The notes under the pieces: model-generated | Database searches by the model: none | Seen by the model: only the letters and a program-made list of their open reading frames with translations | Told to the model about the DNA's origin: nothing | Assembly (NCBI GenBank): GCA_037447605.1 | Contig: CM074805.1 | Coordinates: 1,321,446-1,385,445, forward strand | Reading direction: 5' to 3' | DNA length: 64,000 nucleotides | From: Zygnema circumcarinatum | Taxonomy: Eukaryota; Streptophyta; Zygnematophyceae; Zygnematales; Zygnemataceae | In this document: piece by piece, positions 46,220 through 58,847 of the stretch | How positions within the stretch are numbered: position 1 is the first letter of the stretch | Layout of the letters: every line of letters starts with the position of its first letter | Translations under genes and position numbers: made by a program

Positions 46220-47960
46220 TCAAATGAATGAAAGAAGTGCTGTTGTGAGACTCGATACCACCCTCCAGCTGAGGCCAAAGTACAAGCGAAGTGCTGCCAT
46301 TGGAATCCTGACGCCCAGTCCAATAGGTCCTCTCGCAGCGCTGAGCACGTCCATGGCAGCTCTGGTTTCATTCAGGAGCAACCTGAGTCCTGCATCAACG
46401 ATACCTTCACTCTCTACTCTCACTTGTGGATTTATATTATCACTGTTCCCAACAGCATCGAAATACCAACCATCCCCTTGATGTATCTGCTGCTTGTCTC
46501 TACAACTCTCGATTTGTTCCTGATGAACTGCACCTTGAAATGTGCGGGGAGCGTCAACTTGCACCTGGTGCGGGCTAGCTTGCTTGGGAGTGCAAGACTC
46601 TGCCAGATTCTTATCTGCGCAAGAGTTGAGATGAACATGCTGGCTCTTTCCATTAATACAGTGTTCAGGCGTACGAGCCATCGAGTCACAAACTTCCGAC
46701 GGCCTTCGAACTGCTTCAGGCCCCTCATGAGATAACTTTTGAACCCAATGCAGGAAAACGGATAAAAGCTCATGGACGCAAGGGTCCACGACAACGTCCT
46801 CCGTAGCTACCACATTGCGCACAAGGTGTTGCAATGGACATCCCCGGGTCAATGCCTGGTCGAGCACTGCAGATAATCTGCTTTCCAGGTCAACTCCCAA
46901 TGTGTTTCTCAAAGCAGCTTCAGCTTCACGCAGACTTCTAAGAACAGCTTGCAACTCCATGAATGTGGACTTCAATTGCGATGCAAGAGCGACCTTATCC
47001 ATTTCGAGAATGTGAATCGTCTCCTTGAGTTGAATCTCAGTGCTGTTGGCTGAAAGTAAAGCATTGTTGACCTCTTCGCATTTGCTTGCTAGTCTCTCCA
47101 TTTCACTGTACAAGACAAGTGGAAAGTAAGAGTTGGACAGCGGGAAACAAGCAGCGTGAAATATGAAGGTCAGCTGTTGAGGTAGCAAATGAATTTGACA
47201 GGTACAGTTGAAAGACGGCAAGATGGAAAGGAACAAAGGATGATTGTCGCTTTTGTCAGTCCTGTTCTTTCAGCTTTGCAATAATGAAAAGGATCGACAG
47301 AGGATATTGTAGCACATTGTTATCCATAGCTAACTTACTTCTTATTTCGCCCTAGTCTCGTTGGCAATCTCAGGAAGTTTACGATGCTAAGCAATTCTGA
47401 ACAATGAATTGAATAACCTCCACCTAAAGTGCCTGCAATTAGCAGAAACAAGAAACGTGCTTCGGTTTCCATACCTAACAAGAAACGCTCCCGCCTCCCT
47501 TTCCTCATTCAGATTTTTCTGCACGGCAATGTTCATTTTCTTGAGCTTGTGCACCTCGGATTCCCTCTTCTGTAGATCATCTCTCAGTTTTGCCCAGCTC
47601 GTCAATAATGGTATGAGGGCGCGCTGCAACGTCAGATTGCTTGCAGATTGAACCTGTTCCTTCACTTCCTCCATAGAGACATTTTGTTTTGACGTGCGGC
47701 ATAACTCCTGTACAAAAAGATGAGTTCAGCATGCTCGCTCAGAATAAAGAAAATTAACGAGGCATTCCTCAAATACCAATCCCAATAAAGAATGCGAAGG
47801 CAAGCACATTACATCTGACAGCATTGAAATGTAGCCTGAAACCACAAATTTCACAAACAGATTTAAGCGTTACACGCACCTGAACCAGACTCCCAGGCAG
47901 CATAGTACTGCCGTCCGCAGCAACGCACTTACTAGCCGTTCGTGAAGCAGAAGTCTCCAT
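46220..47960 (-). CDS. coiled-coil protein with hydrophobic C-terminus, unknown function
   Basis: Three minus-strand exons (47880-47960, 47475-47707, 46220-47105) with phases 0 and 2 give 399 residues. Residues 1-27 (METSASRTASKCV...) are unremarkable. Residues about 28-190 are heptad-rich, including SWAKLRDDLQKRESEVHKLK, KKMNIAVQKNLNEER and EMERLASKCEEVNNALL. The middle is polar and His/Gln-rich. The last 40 residues, from LSAARGPIGLGVRIPMAALR to SSLTTALLSFI, are hydrophobic or amphipathic with little charge and end the protein, which could be a membrane-contacting tail. Such layout is seen in tethering or cytoskeletal proteins, but no family was recognised and no role is assigned. All splice sites are canonical GT-AG. 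Confidence 0.7.
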
Positions 47961-48823
47961 ATCCCGTGCTGCGACTACTATTCATCCAGAAAGATCAAGC
48001 AGCATGCCTTACATATTCACAGTAGACATCTTTGCCCTCGGCCGTCCCGCCATAGCCTGCCCTGCCTACCTTCCTAATTTGTGGTTCTGACAGCCTGGAA
48101 AAGTCGACATCCAATGTGGGACGGCCGAAATCTCAGGGGGAATCTCCTATACCGTACTCTGTCCGTACTATATTCGTACAATCATGTACTTTTTTTTCTG
48201 TACGGCGCATTTGATACTCTCAGGTGCAGGATGGCACTGAGTAGGTCAAGGAGCACAAAGGGGACACTGTTCGATGGCTAGCGGACATTGCAATGACAAA
48301 TGTTACACTGGTCAATGTTCATGTGCTTGCGGTTCACAATGAACAATGTTGAACATTTCATTTTAAGGCTTGCATGCCTCACATGGTCTCGTCGAATTGC
48401 CGAACAAGGTTGTGTGACACATTTGCCAATTCATAGTATGAACTTGTGAGAGTCTGAAACGTGATCTCGAGAATGCACTGCTCAGCTGGTGGAGACCAAT
48501 TCCGGAGTGAGGCATTCGACGACAGAGTCCATTTTCCAGCTCCGGCAAGGACCATTACTCCATTCGTCCAAACGACGATTCAGGAAATGCCATGCGTTCT
48601 CCGACATGGAGTCGAGGATCGATGGGCTTTCAGTGTCAACATTGCACGTGGTTACCAGCAACATGTCACAGTCCTAGCAGTCCCAGGAGGAGGAGGCTAG
48701 AGGAACAGTTACAGGTGCTCTTTCGTAAGCTAAACACGAACACGGTCATTCAGTTTTCCATCAATACATCTGCCACCATGAAGCCCAAATATGGAGGTGC
48801 CCTAAACCTGCCCTGGTGTAACT
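47961..48823. other. intergenic region with CGTAC cluster
   Basis: Upstream of the coiled-coil gene and downstream of ATP12. Four GTAC motifs (CCGTACT, CCGTACT, CGTACAA, TGTACGG) occur between 48152 and 48206. No exon is seen. Confidence 0.45.
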
Positions 48824-50883
48824 TCACTTAAGTTCTAACAAGCGCAGGAAGACTGATGGTGCCGCTATCCGAACCCGCAGATCCGCAATGTCAATATCAT
48901 GTCCGCCCTCCACGAATCCCCACTCCTCCACCTACACAGGAAAAAAACACACCTGTTAGTCATCGCTGCAGGCACACATAGCACCAACAGGCAACAATCC
49001 TCCGTACTTTACTAAAGTCTTCCTCGTATTCGCATTGCTGTGACAAAATATCCACCAGCATGATGTGAATTACGAGGGAGAGTAGAACCCTGTTTGCCCT
49101 AATCTGTTTGCCAGTCTTCAGCAAAGTGAATGGGATTCATTTGGCAGCAGCACCTGATAATCCTCCTCCAATCGGGCTGCTACAATTGCCTCATAGATTC
49201 CGAGCCGTTCTCGAGCCACTGCCAGTGCAATGACAAGGGAACGCGCAGATCCCGCGAGTGAATCAATGGCTGCCAACTCCCAGTCGTCTGCTGCTCTCAG
49301 AGCTTTGGCCATGGCTTCCACTACAGCCGGTGGCTGGTCGGGGACCAAGAGCTCGGAGGACGTTGAAGGCCGCACTCCAATTTCAGATTCAACCCACTCA
49401 AAGAGAGGGTCCCAGACTTGGACCTGCTTAGCTGCCACAGCAGAGAGCAAAAGCTTTACTGGCAAAAACTTTCGTGCCATGTAAGCATGTTCTCAAGGTT
49501 CAACTCGGAAAAAATAAATGAAAGAAATGATAATCTAACCTTGAAGACGCCAAAAACACTTTCAGAATCAGGGTGAAAAGGGAGACCCAATTAGGTGATG
49601 AGGTGCTGGAGGCACCTCGGGCACGCAGCAGGGACTAGCCTGTGCTTGCGCTTAAATTCCTCAATTAGATGAACCAATCCTTTTCTAGTTTACAACATCT
49701 CTTTGCATGATTAAGTGTCTAAAGTAAAAAAAAATGAAGTTCTGTCGGTTCGTGTTACGGAAAAAAATACCAAATAGGGCAAACATTAAATGCTAAATGC
49801 AACACACTGGAAAAAAGGATAAAGGCCGATTTGACTTGCTCTGAGATTTTCCTTCCTATCCAGTCAAAGAGCGCAAAGTGAATCGTGATCCATCGTGCAA
49901 GTATGCCTGGTGACGAGGAGAAGCCACTCACTCACTCGTAAGCAGAGACGGGGGAGCTCGACAGCACACGGAATCGGAATGGAAGTATGTGAGCAAGGTC
50001 TCGATGATGCCGTCGCGGTCCAAAGGGACCTGATCAATAGCTGTCGCTGCCAGCTTCATTAGGGGCATAGTGTGCGGCCGAAGCTGTCTGCCTTCCTGCA
50101 AGATAGCATAACAGGGAGAGAAGTGCAGGAGCCTTGTATGGATTTGAGCACACGCACATTAAGAAAAATTACATAGCCCTAGCACCTCCCTGATCTCTTT
50201 CCTCCTGTCGTCTCTCTGCATTGTCCTCGTGCTCTCACCTGCCACTCCCATTCCGCAGCAATAGCGAGCGCTAGCGCCTCCGTCGGAACCCTAACCTCCT
50301 TCTTGGCGGGAGTCTTCAGCACCCGATGGTCAAGTTTCACGACCCAGCCATGGCCATCTCCGGCAGGAGCTGCGCCCGCTTTCTTGTAAAACCTCGGAGC
50401 TTTGCTCCCGGTTAGAGGCACCATCGTTTCTCTCTCAGGCGCCTTCTTTCCCTCCTCGCCCTCCCCTCCCTCCCCTCTCTCCTCCCCTGAGGGAGACGAG
50501 GCTTCAGCAGGGTGCCCTCCCGCTGTGAAGAGCGTTTCATCTCGAGAAGCTTTTGAAGCAAAGGCCCTGCAAAACGGCGGGGGAAGCTCCTCCTTCCAGC
50601 CATGGCTTCCGCGCAGAGGGGCTCCCCTTGGACGGGGCAGAGGAGAAGAAGAAGGCCACGTGGCAGGCCCCTGTGCAGCGGCCCGTGCCACGTGGCGCCA
50701 AATGCGCCCAATTGAGGAGAAGCCCTTGGGCCAACCCATCTGCACCTGCTCGAGAACGCGCCACGTGGCAGCTTTGGCCGATGGCAAGGCTCGAGAAGGC
50801 GCCACGTGGCGGAGGGAGAGCAGCCGGAGCCTGCTGCTGCCGCTGCGCGCTGACCGTACAAACTCGTACGGCATGAGGTACAT
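48824..50883 (-). CDS. ATPAF2: mitochondrial ATP synthase F1 assembly factor 2 (ATP12)
   Basis: Four minus-strand exons (50239-50883, 49936-50095, 49154-49431, 48824-48931) encode 396 residues. ATP12 is a matrix chaperone that holds the F1 alpha subunit until the hexamer assembles. Family landmarks are FYKKAGAAPAGDGHGWVVKL, LDHRVLKTPAKKEVRVP, AIAAEWEWQ, LRPHTMPLMKLAATAIDQ, VWDPLFEWVESEIGV and GGHDIDIADLRVRIAAPSVF. The first 150 or so residues are Arg/Ser/Ala-rich and should include the mitochondrial targeting sequence. The chosen ATG is at 50883, with a second in-frame ATG at 50874. This long first exon contains four CACGTG boxes within the coding frame (50657, 50689, 50762, 50803), unusual for coding sequence. 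The gene is divergent from the F-box gene, 413 bp apart. Confidence 0.94.
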
Positions 50884-51296
50884 TTTCGAATGGTAACCTA
50901 TCAACCAATGGGAGCATGCCACGTTAGCGCCACGTCGAGGGCAATTCAGACGAGACAATGGATCAACCTTCAGTCCAGAAGTGGAATCGGTTGAAATTGT
51001 CCGTAGTGAATCCAGATCCTCACACGATTCAGCATGAGATCCACTCTGCGTAAATGAGCGAGTCCAAGCGCCACGTGGCCTCCTTTTGTCCGCTTCTGCG
51101 GAGCACGCCCTGCAGGGCGAGGGAGAGCGAGAGGGAGAGGGAGAAGCGAGTGAGAGGGGAGGGGGGAGGGAGGGAGGGAGGGAGGAGGGAGTGGGGAGGG
51201 GTGTGGGGGAGGGAAAAGAGAGGGGGGAAGGGGGAGGGGAGAGGGGGAGGGAGAAGCCTTTCTCTTTGGGAGGCCAAAGTGAAAGTTTGGGGAGCA
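50884..51296. promoter_or_regulatory. 413-bp bidirectional promoter (ATP12 / F-box gene)
   Basis: Only 413 bp separate the two divergent start codons. The interval has a CACGTGG box at 51072, ACGT cores at 50921 and 50932, and a GGGAGGG/GAGAGGGG purine tract at 51118-51260 that is probably 5' UTR of the F-box gene. No TATA box stands out. Confidence 0.6.
51118..51262. repeat. GGGAGGG/GAGAGGG purine tract
   Basis: Purine-rich tract just 5' of the F-box start codon, on the coding strand. Confidence 0.9.
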
Positions 51297-53178
51297 ATGC
51301 GGCGACTGGGCCATGGCCGCGGCATAGCTGACAGCAGCTTGGCCCAGTCTAGCCGCTTTCGCCATGCAGAGCGAGGCTCTCGTGGAAGATTCGAGGAAGC
51401 CATGGGCGCAGTGCCTCGCAGGCTGCGCTGCAAGAGGTCTCGGAAGCCAGCCCCAGAGCGCTTTGACCCCTTGGAAACTCTCGGGTCTGACCTCCTTCTG
51501 CGTATTTTAGGATTTGTGGATGCCAAGCAACTGGCCCGCTGCAGCGCCGTCTCTTCGGAGGTCAGGCCTCAGCCTTCATGTCTGTTGCCCTTGGATCGTT
51601 CCTTTTGTATTTTTTGGAACTTTAAGGTGCTCCTATACTGGTGGGCCTTTGTGGAGCTGGATTGCAGTCTTCTACTGCTAGTATAGCTTGAACATGGCGA
51701 GGAATAATTTTGAGAATGTTGTGCATGGAACGGACTTCGAACTAGAATAGGAAGTATCGGAATTTATGGAAATATATCATATTGTTGTCTGGACTGAACG
51801 GGCACAGGCTTCGAGCTGACTGCGCACACTATTTGCCACAGTGCTTCTATGGGAACCAATGAGCATGTTCTGAGTATGTCAGTCTTACGAGAGGTCGTTT
51901 CTTGTCTTCAAACCTTCTTGACTGATGTCTCTTTCCCTCAAGTGACTCATTTGGTGTCCACATTGGCCTGCAGTGGCGCCCACTGGCTACAGATGATAGG
52001 CTGTGGAAGCGTCACTGTGACATACTTTGGGAGGGAAAAGTATTGATCGCTGAAGAAGCTCTCAATGACGATTTGCCGAGTCTGGATGCATATCGCATTT
52101 CTTTGATCGATGGTGAAAGGGTAGGGGACGCGCCTTTCTTCTGACTGTGCTTAATGTCTTTAAATGAGTTTATATTGTCGGACAAGCTGTCTGACAAACC
52201 AGGATATAAGGACGATTTATCTCTCACTCCAATGTTGGTGCAGGAGGATGAAGTGAGCTCATCGTTTCTCTCTCCATATCGCTGTTCTGATGTGTGCACT
52301 TGTCCACATCGTGCAGGCTATCATCTCAGAGGATGACCTCTGCAACAATAACTGGGTATGCCGCTTTCATGAGGTGAAGGACCTGCATACTTTCTAGCCG
52401 CATACTGCCTACCCCTTGCAGTTTTTTGAATCGTTTGTCAAGTTTTGGGAATGCATATAAGAGTAATTTCATTCATGTTGGTCTTTGTCCCCTGGAGAGA
52501 GCGAGTCGAGATTGAAAACAAATAGTAGCGGTGGAAAATATGAGACGGAAATGCATGCAATATCGGAGAGATTATCTTTGTCGAGAAATTTCAAACGTAA
52601 ATTGCTTTTCCGTTCTGACAAAGAATAGATCGAGATCTGAGTCCAATTTTTAAAGCATTCTGCCCGATGCTGCCATTTGGCACGAGCAGATCAGTGCCAG
52701 CATCATCCCATGTAGACATCTAATAGGCACATGGCTACAAGTTTGCCTTGAATTTAACTCACAACCATTCAATCTATTACATGATGAAGCTAGCTGAGTG
52801 GCACCTCTCGCATTGCCGCATTGCATTGAGATGTTTCTTGAAATCTTCCCGTCTTGAACGCTGAACATTGAACCATGTAGGCCCAATTGTCTTTTGTGCT
52901 TTTCCCAACAGAACCCATTCTGGAGGGGCTTACCCCCCATGAGAAGGTACTTTTCTCGTGATGGGACAATTTCAGCGGGCCGTGGTGATATTATGTACGG
53001 TGACGGCACGTACACGTGGCGAATCCGACGGCGGCGGAAGAGGCAGTCAGTGGAAGTGGGGTCCTTCCCTGAGCTCTATCCTGAGAGGAGGGCCGACTGG
53101 GGGTGGACCATGCGGAACGGGTGGGTTGTGTACTACTCCCTTGGGAAGGACGAAGTGAGCACGAGCGGGAGCAAGTAG
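51297..53178 (+). CDS. F-box protein
   Basis: Four exons (51297-51560, 51974-52120, 52317-52373, 52912-53178) give 244 residues. After a basic, low-complexity N-terminus the F-box appears: LETLGSDLLLRILGFVDAKQ, ARCSAVSSE, then WRPLATDDRLWKRHC across the first intron. The rest resembles a plant F-box group with a conserved C-terminal region: AIISEDDLCNNNW, NPFWRGLPPMRRYFSRDG and ADWGWTMRNGWVVYYS. F-box proteins recruit substrates to SCF ubiquitin ligases through SKP1; the substrate here is unknown. An inner ATG (MGAVPRRLRCKRS) could also serve as start. The gene shares a short promoter with ATP12. Confidence 0.85.
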
Positions 53179-54763
53179 AGACCGTTCTTTTGAGTGATGG
53201 AAGTTCGTCCCTTTCTTACTTGTAGATATTCAATGCTGTATAAAGACTAGTCGACAGGCATGGGATGGTGGTACTCCCCCTTTTTTTTTTTTTTTGGGCC
53301 TCTTGGGAAAAATTAGCCGCCGTAATGGATTCTGTGGGCTCTATCTAAGTGAAGGACCTGTTGTAGCAATTGTGTGACTCCCAGTGCAAACTCAATCAGC
53401 TGTTTGAGACTGGCGAGCAGGTAGTTAGCATGTGGGAACCGTCGCACCGTTTTGTACGGTTTTGTTGGAACGGCGTACTTTAGGACTTAAGTTGGTGATA
53501 GAAACAAAAGTGTGATGATGGTGTCTGTTGTAAATATGTGGGAATACATCGAGAATGCGCATCCTTTCTCGTATGTGCCCATTTCATGATCAGCTTTGGC
53601 CACTTTTGCGTGTAAGACACGAATGAAATAGAGCGCAGTTTTGGTAGTTCCTTTATTCGGTTTGGTTGAAGTGAAACGGAGCACTACCGTAGCCAAGAAG
53701 ATTCGGTCATAGAAACGAGGGTTCAGATCCCAACGGAGAATTCTTTATATTGCCATTCCATGCATGAATTCATGTGCAGCAAGTCAACCTGATTTTATCA
53801 GTTGTCTTGCTCCATCTGTTGAGCAAACCACCAGGGATGGATTACATGTCGAGTCAGGCCAGTGGGAGTGATCGGTCGACCTTATTTTTGACCGCCACCA
53901 AAAAAACCCTCATGCCATGATGCACCCCCAGCCAAACTCTCAGTTTGAGATATCACGACATCAACAATATCCTCTCAAGTGCGACATTGTCATGGTCACC
54001 CTCCTCTGTGAAGGAGTCCATAGCTCAACCCCCTGTAAACTGTGGTGTCTATAGCCGACGGAGGTCCCCCCAGGACTTCCCAACATAGACATCACAGCAA
54101 CAAAAATCAATTCCCCTCCAACAAGGCTACATTCAAATTTTTTCCCAGACATGGTCCACCGCATGACGTGGGTTATCTGACAGCAAAGGGACATTCTTTA
54201 TGTGTCTCCACGCCTCACCCTTCAGGACAGAGACGGCACGAGCCTAAAGCCCCAAAATGTAAATCAAAAGCTTGCATCTACAGAAGTGTACACCTCCCCC
54301 CTATGTCCCGCCCCGGAAAGAGAGCATCCCGGAGCAGTACTGGTAGTTCACCACCTACTTACACCACCCCAACCGCCAACCCCCGGGGACCCTCTCATAT
54401 ATGAAAGGCTAGGTTGCAGCTTGAGTTTCTAACATAAGAGTGCCGCGAACACAGTCTATAAGCAATCATAGCCTTCACTGCCTTCACTGCATGATCGCAG
54501 TTGGGACTAAGTGGGAAGAGCAGGAGAAGATCGCACAGAAAGGGAGAAACTGAACTGCAAAATTTTAAGCCAGACATTCACCGAGGAGGAGAAGGGGGCA
54601 GGAACGGCCTACAAACTTTGATTTGACCTCATCCCGTCACTAAAGCTGGGATGTTGGGTTCGGGAAGGAAGCGCACTTTCTTTATACTATGTAGCCGCTT
54701 TCGCAAATTTCATTTTCACCAAGCAGAGAGTGAGTGCCAGGACTGATGGCAGAATGTGCCGAA
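53179..54763. other. convergent intergenic region
   Basis: Between the F-box and ERD2-like stop codons. A T-run (53281-53295) is the only simple feature; no exon or RNA is seen. Confidence 0.45.
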
Positions 54764-57700
54764 TCAGACAACACCAGACGGCAAGCGGACCATCATTTGG
54801 CCCTCCATCACACTGCGTCATGCCAGGGAGAATTACGGTCGTCAGGAAAAGAATGAAGCTCAACCCCAGTATATGGTGTGACAAGGTAATAGATGACCCC
54901 GCTACTCATACTCTCTATACCTTTCAAATGAGTTTCAGGTTTTTTTGAGGAATGCGGGCGGGGAAGGGCACGAGAACGAAACAACACGGCTTCCAACGTT
55001 AGTGATCTGACTCTAAACTGAAAATACTGCTACCAAGAACTGCTGAAAATGTGCAAGCTCGGAAGGAGTTACTGGTATCGCTGAGTCTATGAAGGCAACG
55101 GATGGACTGAAAAAATATCCGGAAGCACAGCGGGATCAAGACCCACTAATGCCAAAGAGTGCAGTTGAAGGTTCGACCCCAGACTACTGAGAAACCGGCT
55201 CCAAAAACTGCTCATAGGATACTACTGTCTGCTTGCCGACGAGGGCAACACTGTGATGCAGCACTGCACAAGAAGAGGAGTTGGGTCTCACCTTTTGACA
55301 TAGTAATAACAGAAGTCAGCAAGAATAAACGTCTGCACAATCTCTGAAAGCAGCACCATTGCAGGCCACGGACCAAGGCGCAAAGCATTGAAGAGGAAGC
55401 TCTCTCCATCTAACATCTGTCACAGGAAGAAAAGGAACGCACTGGTAGTTCAGTCCCTATAGAGACTGCAAACGAATGCGGCAAGCTGCTCATCATATCC
55501 CTGATGTCCAGGTGGCCTCTCACAATTCTGTGAACAAGCATGCTGATATCGCCAAGGCTGTCTCAATCACTACACTACAGAAGTACTCCTCAGCCAGTTC
55601 CATGTTTGTAAACTGGTCGACAGCTAAAACCGCGATGTTCCCAACTTCCCATTATGCATTACTAAGCCCCTCGAGCAACCCCCTTATTTCACTCTCAACG
55701 TTATATTGAAGAAAGTCTGAGACGTCATCATAAGCTATATCCTAGTTCAACAATTTGTTCTCTTACAGGTGATATTACTCAGGCTCACATATGCTTCAAT
55801 TGCTTGAGTCGAAAAGTCTCAGAATTGCAGGGCGGGACAATTGAAAGGCGTGCATATAGTGAGCAAATTTCTACAATTAATCTGTAGTTGTTCATTTCCT
55901 CCATGACACTTGCTTCCACAAGCTGATTCCATATCGTCGAACTTGCCAATAATACGTCTAATTCTCACACTCACACACAGCACGCCTCTCCTTGAACTGC
56001 TTGCAGAGGAAATGGTTGCACTTTATTTACAGTGGAATGAATTTATTTGCAAACGACGCACCTGCAGGACCCAGTGCGCGCAGCTGAGGAAGCGAGCGAT
56101 GCCGAGGGCAAAAACGTAATGTGCTGTGAACGGTTCAACTACCTGCAAGTTCCGTCACGGACCAAGACAACGATTGTCCAGTTGATCACTCGCAAAACCG
56201 AGAAATGACCACCATAAAAAAAAAAATTATGGCGGGCCTCGAAGTTTTACAGAAGAAGCACATTCATCTACTCATTCTTCTTGCGTTCGCATTTATTCAC
56301 TCTATGGCTAGCTGACGACTCGATATTATTAAATTAGCACGAAAACGTGCTAACGAAGCAATAAAAGCCTTGTGTTCGGCACGTGAAAGAAAAGTCTATT
56401 CGTGCATTTGAATACGGGCACAAAGGGAACCACGTTTTGATATAAAGTGCAGTCCAGCGTTAAACCAAAAAACTATAGCTGCGTACCTGAGTTCTTGAAA
56501 GTCTTACAAACTTAAGCAAAACTTGGCTCACCTTAGTGTTCTGCATGACGCGTAGCTGAGGCAAGACAGAGACGGCCTCCAAATAGACGCAAAAGGCCCA
56601 AAGTATCCTATTCGCCAAAAAGTGTGATGTTCCTGGATGTATAAGCACCGCCAATATTGCACAGGGTGCTAGCTGTTGGGAACATGAAGACAAACACCCA
56701 GGGAAGCTCATCACACTACTTAGTTTGTGCTAAACATAAAATCAAGGTGAGGTAGGGGGTTCATGTGCACCAGTAAAACCATAACTAACAGCATGTTCCT
56801 CATGACCTCTCATACCAGCAGCAAATTGTCACCACTAAAATGATGTGAATTCCGTTTGACTTTAACTATCTACTCATTCAAAAACTTCATTCTGACGGCA
56901 ATTTCCATATCCATGGAAACGTATGCGGTGTGTTACAAACTACATGTGTCATCCTTGTGAAGTGGTTCGCAATCCATTACAATACTCGGAAATTCATGAC
57001 AGTGAGCGCGCTAGTCAGGTAAAACTAAAAAAAAAAAAAACTGGCAGCTCACTGACTTGGAAGTCTGAGTATAATGCTCGCTGAGCCAGACTGGAAAATT
57101 CATGATAGCATTTTGAAAAACAAAAACTCTCATATTGAATACAATCAATCGGGTTAATCTTTGCTGGTTTCAATTTCAGAATGCAAGCCAGAAACTTCTA
57201 AAGATTAATCATGATTTGAGAAATTTTCGAGAGCACTTCCAGGTAATGAGGCGATTCATCCTGCTGGACTTTGCAGTATTTCGTATTTTTTAAATTGAGA
57301 TACATTCGTTCACACAGCGTTTATAGAAGTTTCATAGAATGTTGTACAAAGTACCAATTACCTTGCGAAAGATTGCAGGAAAGAGTATGCAAGAGATAAT
57401 TGAAAGTTGGAAAAAAATTACACACCACATAATGCAATGGAAGGTTGTCAAGGTCTTCAGAATGTGTTGAGCGCAATTTGAAGCGCATTGTGTATATCAC
57501 CCATACTGTAGTGGCAAGAGTAGCAAGATCCAAGATAGTATGGATATCCTTCTCCATCACAAGACTGCAATAGAGGCGGACTGACAAGAAAATGGCTGTA
57601 AGCTCCTGCGACTTTAAAGATAAGCCTGCAAAAAAAATAATAAGAAACAATCTGTGAGCCAAACATCCTAGCGTCCTACAAATTTAGATGGAAAGGCAAT

Positions 57701-58320
57701 GTCTCTATGCTTTCGTGGACCATGGACACTTTCCGATAAACAAAGGTAAGACAAGAAATTCGCAACAAGAAAAAAATTAGAATTAGCCTCATCCTAACAA
57801 ATCACTGTGCCTCACTATGGCAGCATGCGTCACTTACTGCGTCACTTACTGTCTATGGATTGGAACAAGTAAATGCAAACAAAAAAAAGTGTAGAGGCAT
57901 GCATTATCCCACCATTGAATTTAGTTATGGATGATAATCCTTCACATTTTGTTCCATTGCAAGAGGCTGAACTAGCTAGTGCCGAAGTCTGACAGGCGAA
58001 TGATGAAACAAAAAAACAAGATACGTTGCTTCATGATCCCAATATGAGAATTAAGGACAGTATTCCAGATAATAGGCAGTAACTGCACCTGCACATGTGC
58101 GCTCCTTCGTGAGTTTGTAGATGAGCACGCCAATACCGACCGCATGAATTGCCTCCGCTGCCACAAAAAGATTGTCGTGATCCACTACCATAAACCGTAG
58201 CAAGATTAGACTGAATATCCCGGTCAAGACGCCCAATCCCGTTTTCACACGAGGTGGCTGCCTCTTCAGCCATAGCACCGCCCCCTGCACGGCACCGCGA
58301 CCCTTCCGATCTGCCGCCAT
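54764..58320 (-). CDS. ERD2-like (KDEL-receptor family) seven-helix protein
   Basis: Six minus-strand exons (58089-58320, 57426-57625, 56532-56672, 56062-56142, 55292-55416, 54764-54812) encode 275 residues. Family motifs are NLFVAAEAIHAVGIGVLIYK, SLKSQELTAIFLSVRLYC, ILWAFCVYLEAVSVLPQLR, LPQLRVMQNTK, FLSCAHWVLQ and ILADFCYYYVKS. The N-terminal extension with a helix (GVLTGIFSLILLRFMV) before the core matches the plant ERD2-like (ERP) subgroup rather than classical ERD2, which starts directly at the first core helix. ERD2 cycles between Golgi and ER and retrieves H/KDEL proteins. Whether ERP-type members bind the signal is, as far as I know, less clear. The short last exon ends MVRLPSGVV, as in plant relatives. 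Confidence 0.93.
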
Positions 58321-58801
58321 GCCTACACCCGAGCTTTTCTCCACTCAACCCTAACTCACGCGCACCCTTCACACCTACCCCTCTCCAAAACCAGCTCCAA
58401 GCTCTAACTGAGCGCCCCGAGCCAAGCCAAGCCAAACAAGCCTCCCGAGCAGTGCCCCTCGGCCCTGCCTCTCACCGAGCACCCCCTCTCTCTCTCTCCC
58501 TCTCTCTCCCTCTCTCCCCCTCCCTCCCTCTCCCCCTATCAGGCCGGCCACGCGGCGGTCGCGGCAGGGCGCCACCTGGCAGCGACGCGCGCGCGCAGAG
58601 GGAGGCGGCGGACCCGAGGCCGCGGCGGAACGCGCTCCATTATGCACCCAGCCCGGCCGTACAGCCGGCTGCGCCGTAGGCCGTACTGTACTGGCTATTG
58701 TAATGCTTAGGCCGTACAGTAGGCTGCAAGGCCCAGGGACTTGTGGCCGAGTGTGGGGCAAATGTTCAATCGCAACCACAGATGGAGCATTCAACCAGAG
58801 G

Positions 58802-58847
<46 letters not shown>

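Noticed and set aside
50402-50896. 164-codon plus-strand open frame
   Set aside because: Antisense to the ATP12 first exon; GC-rich shadow frame.
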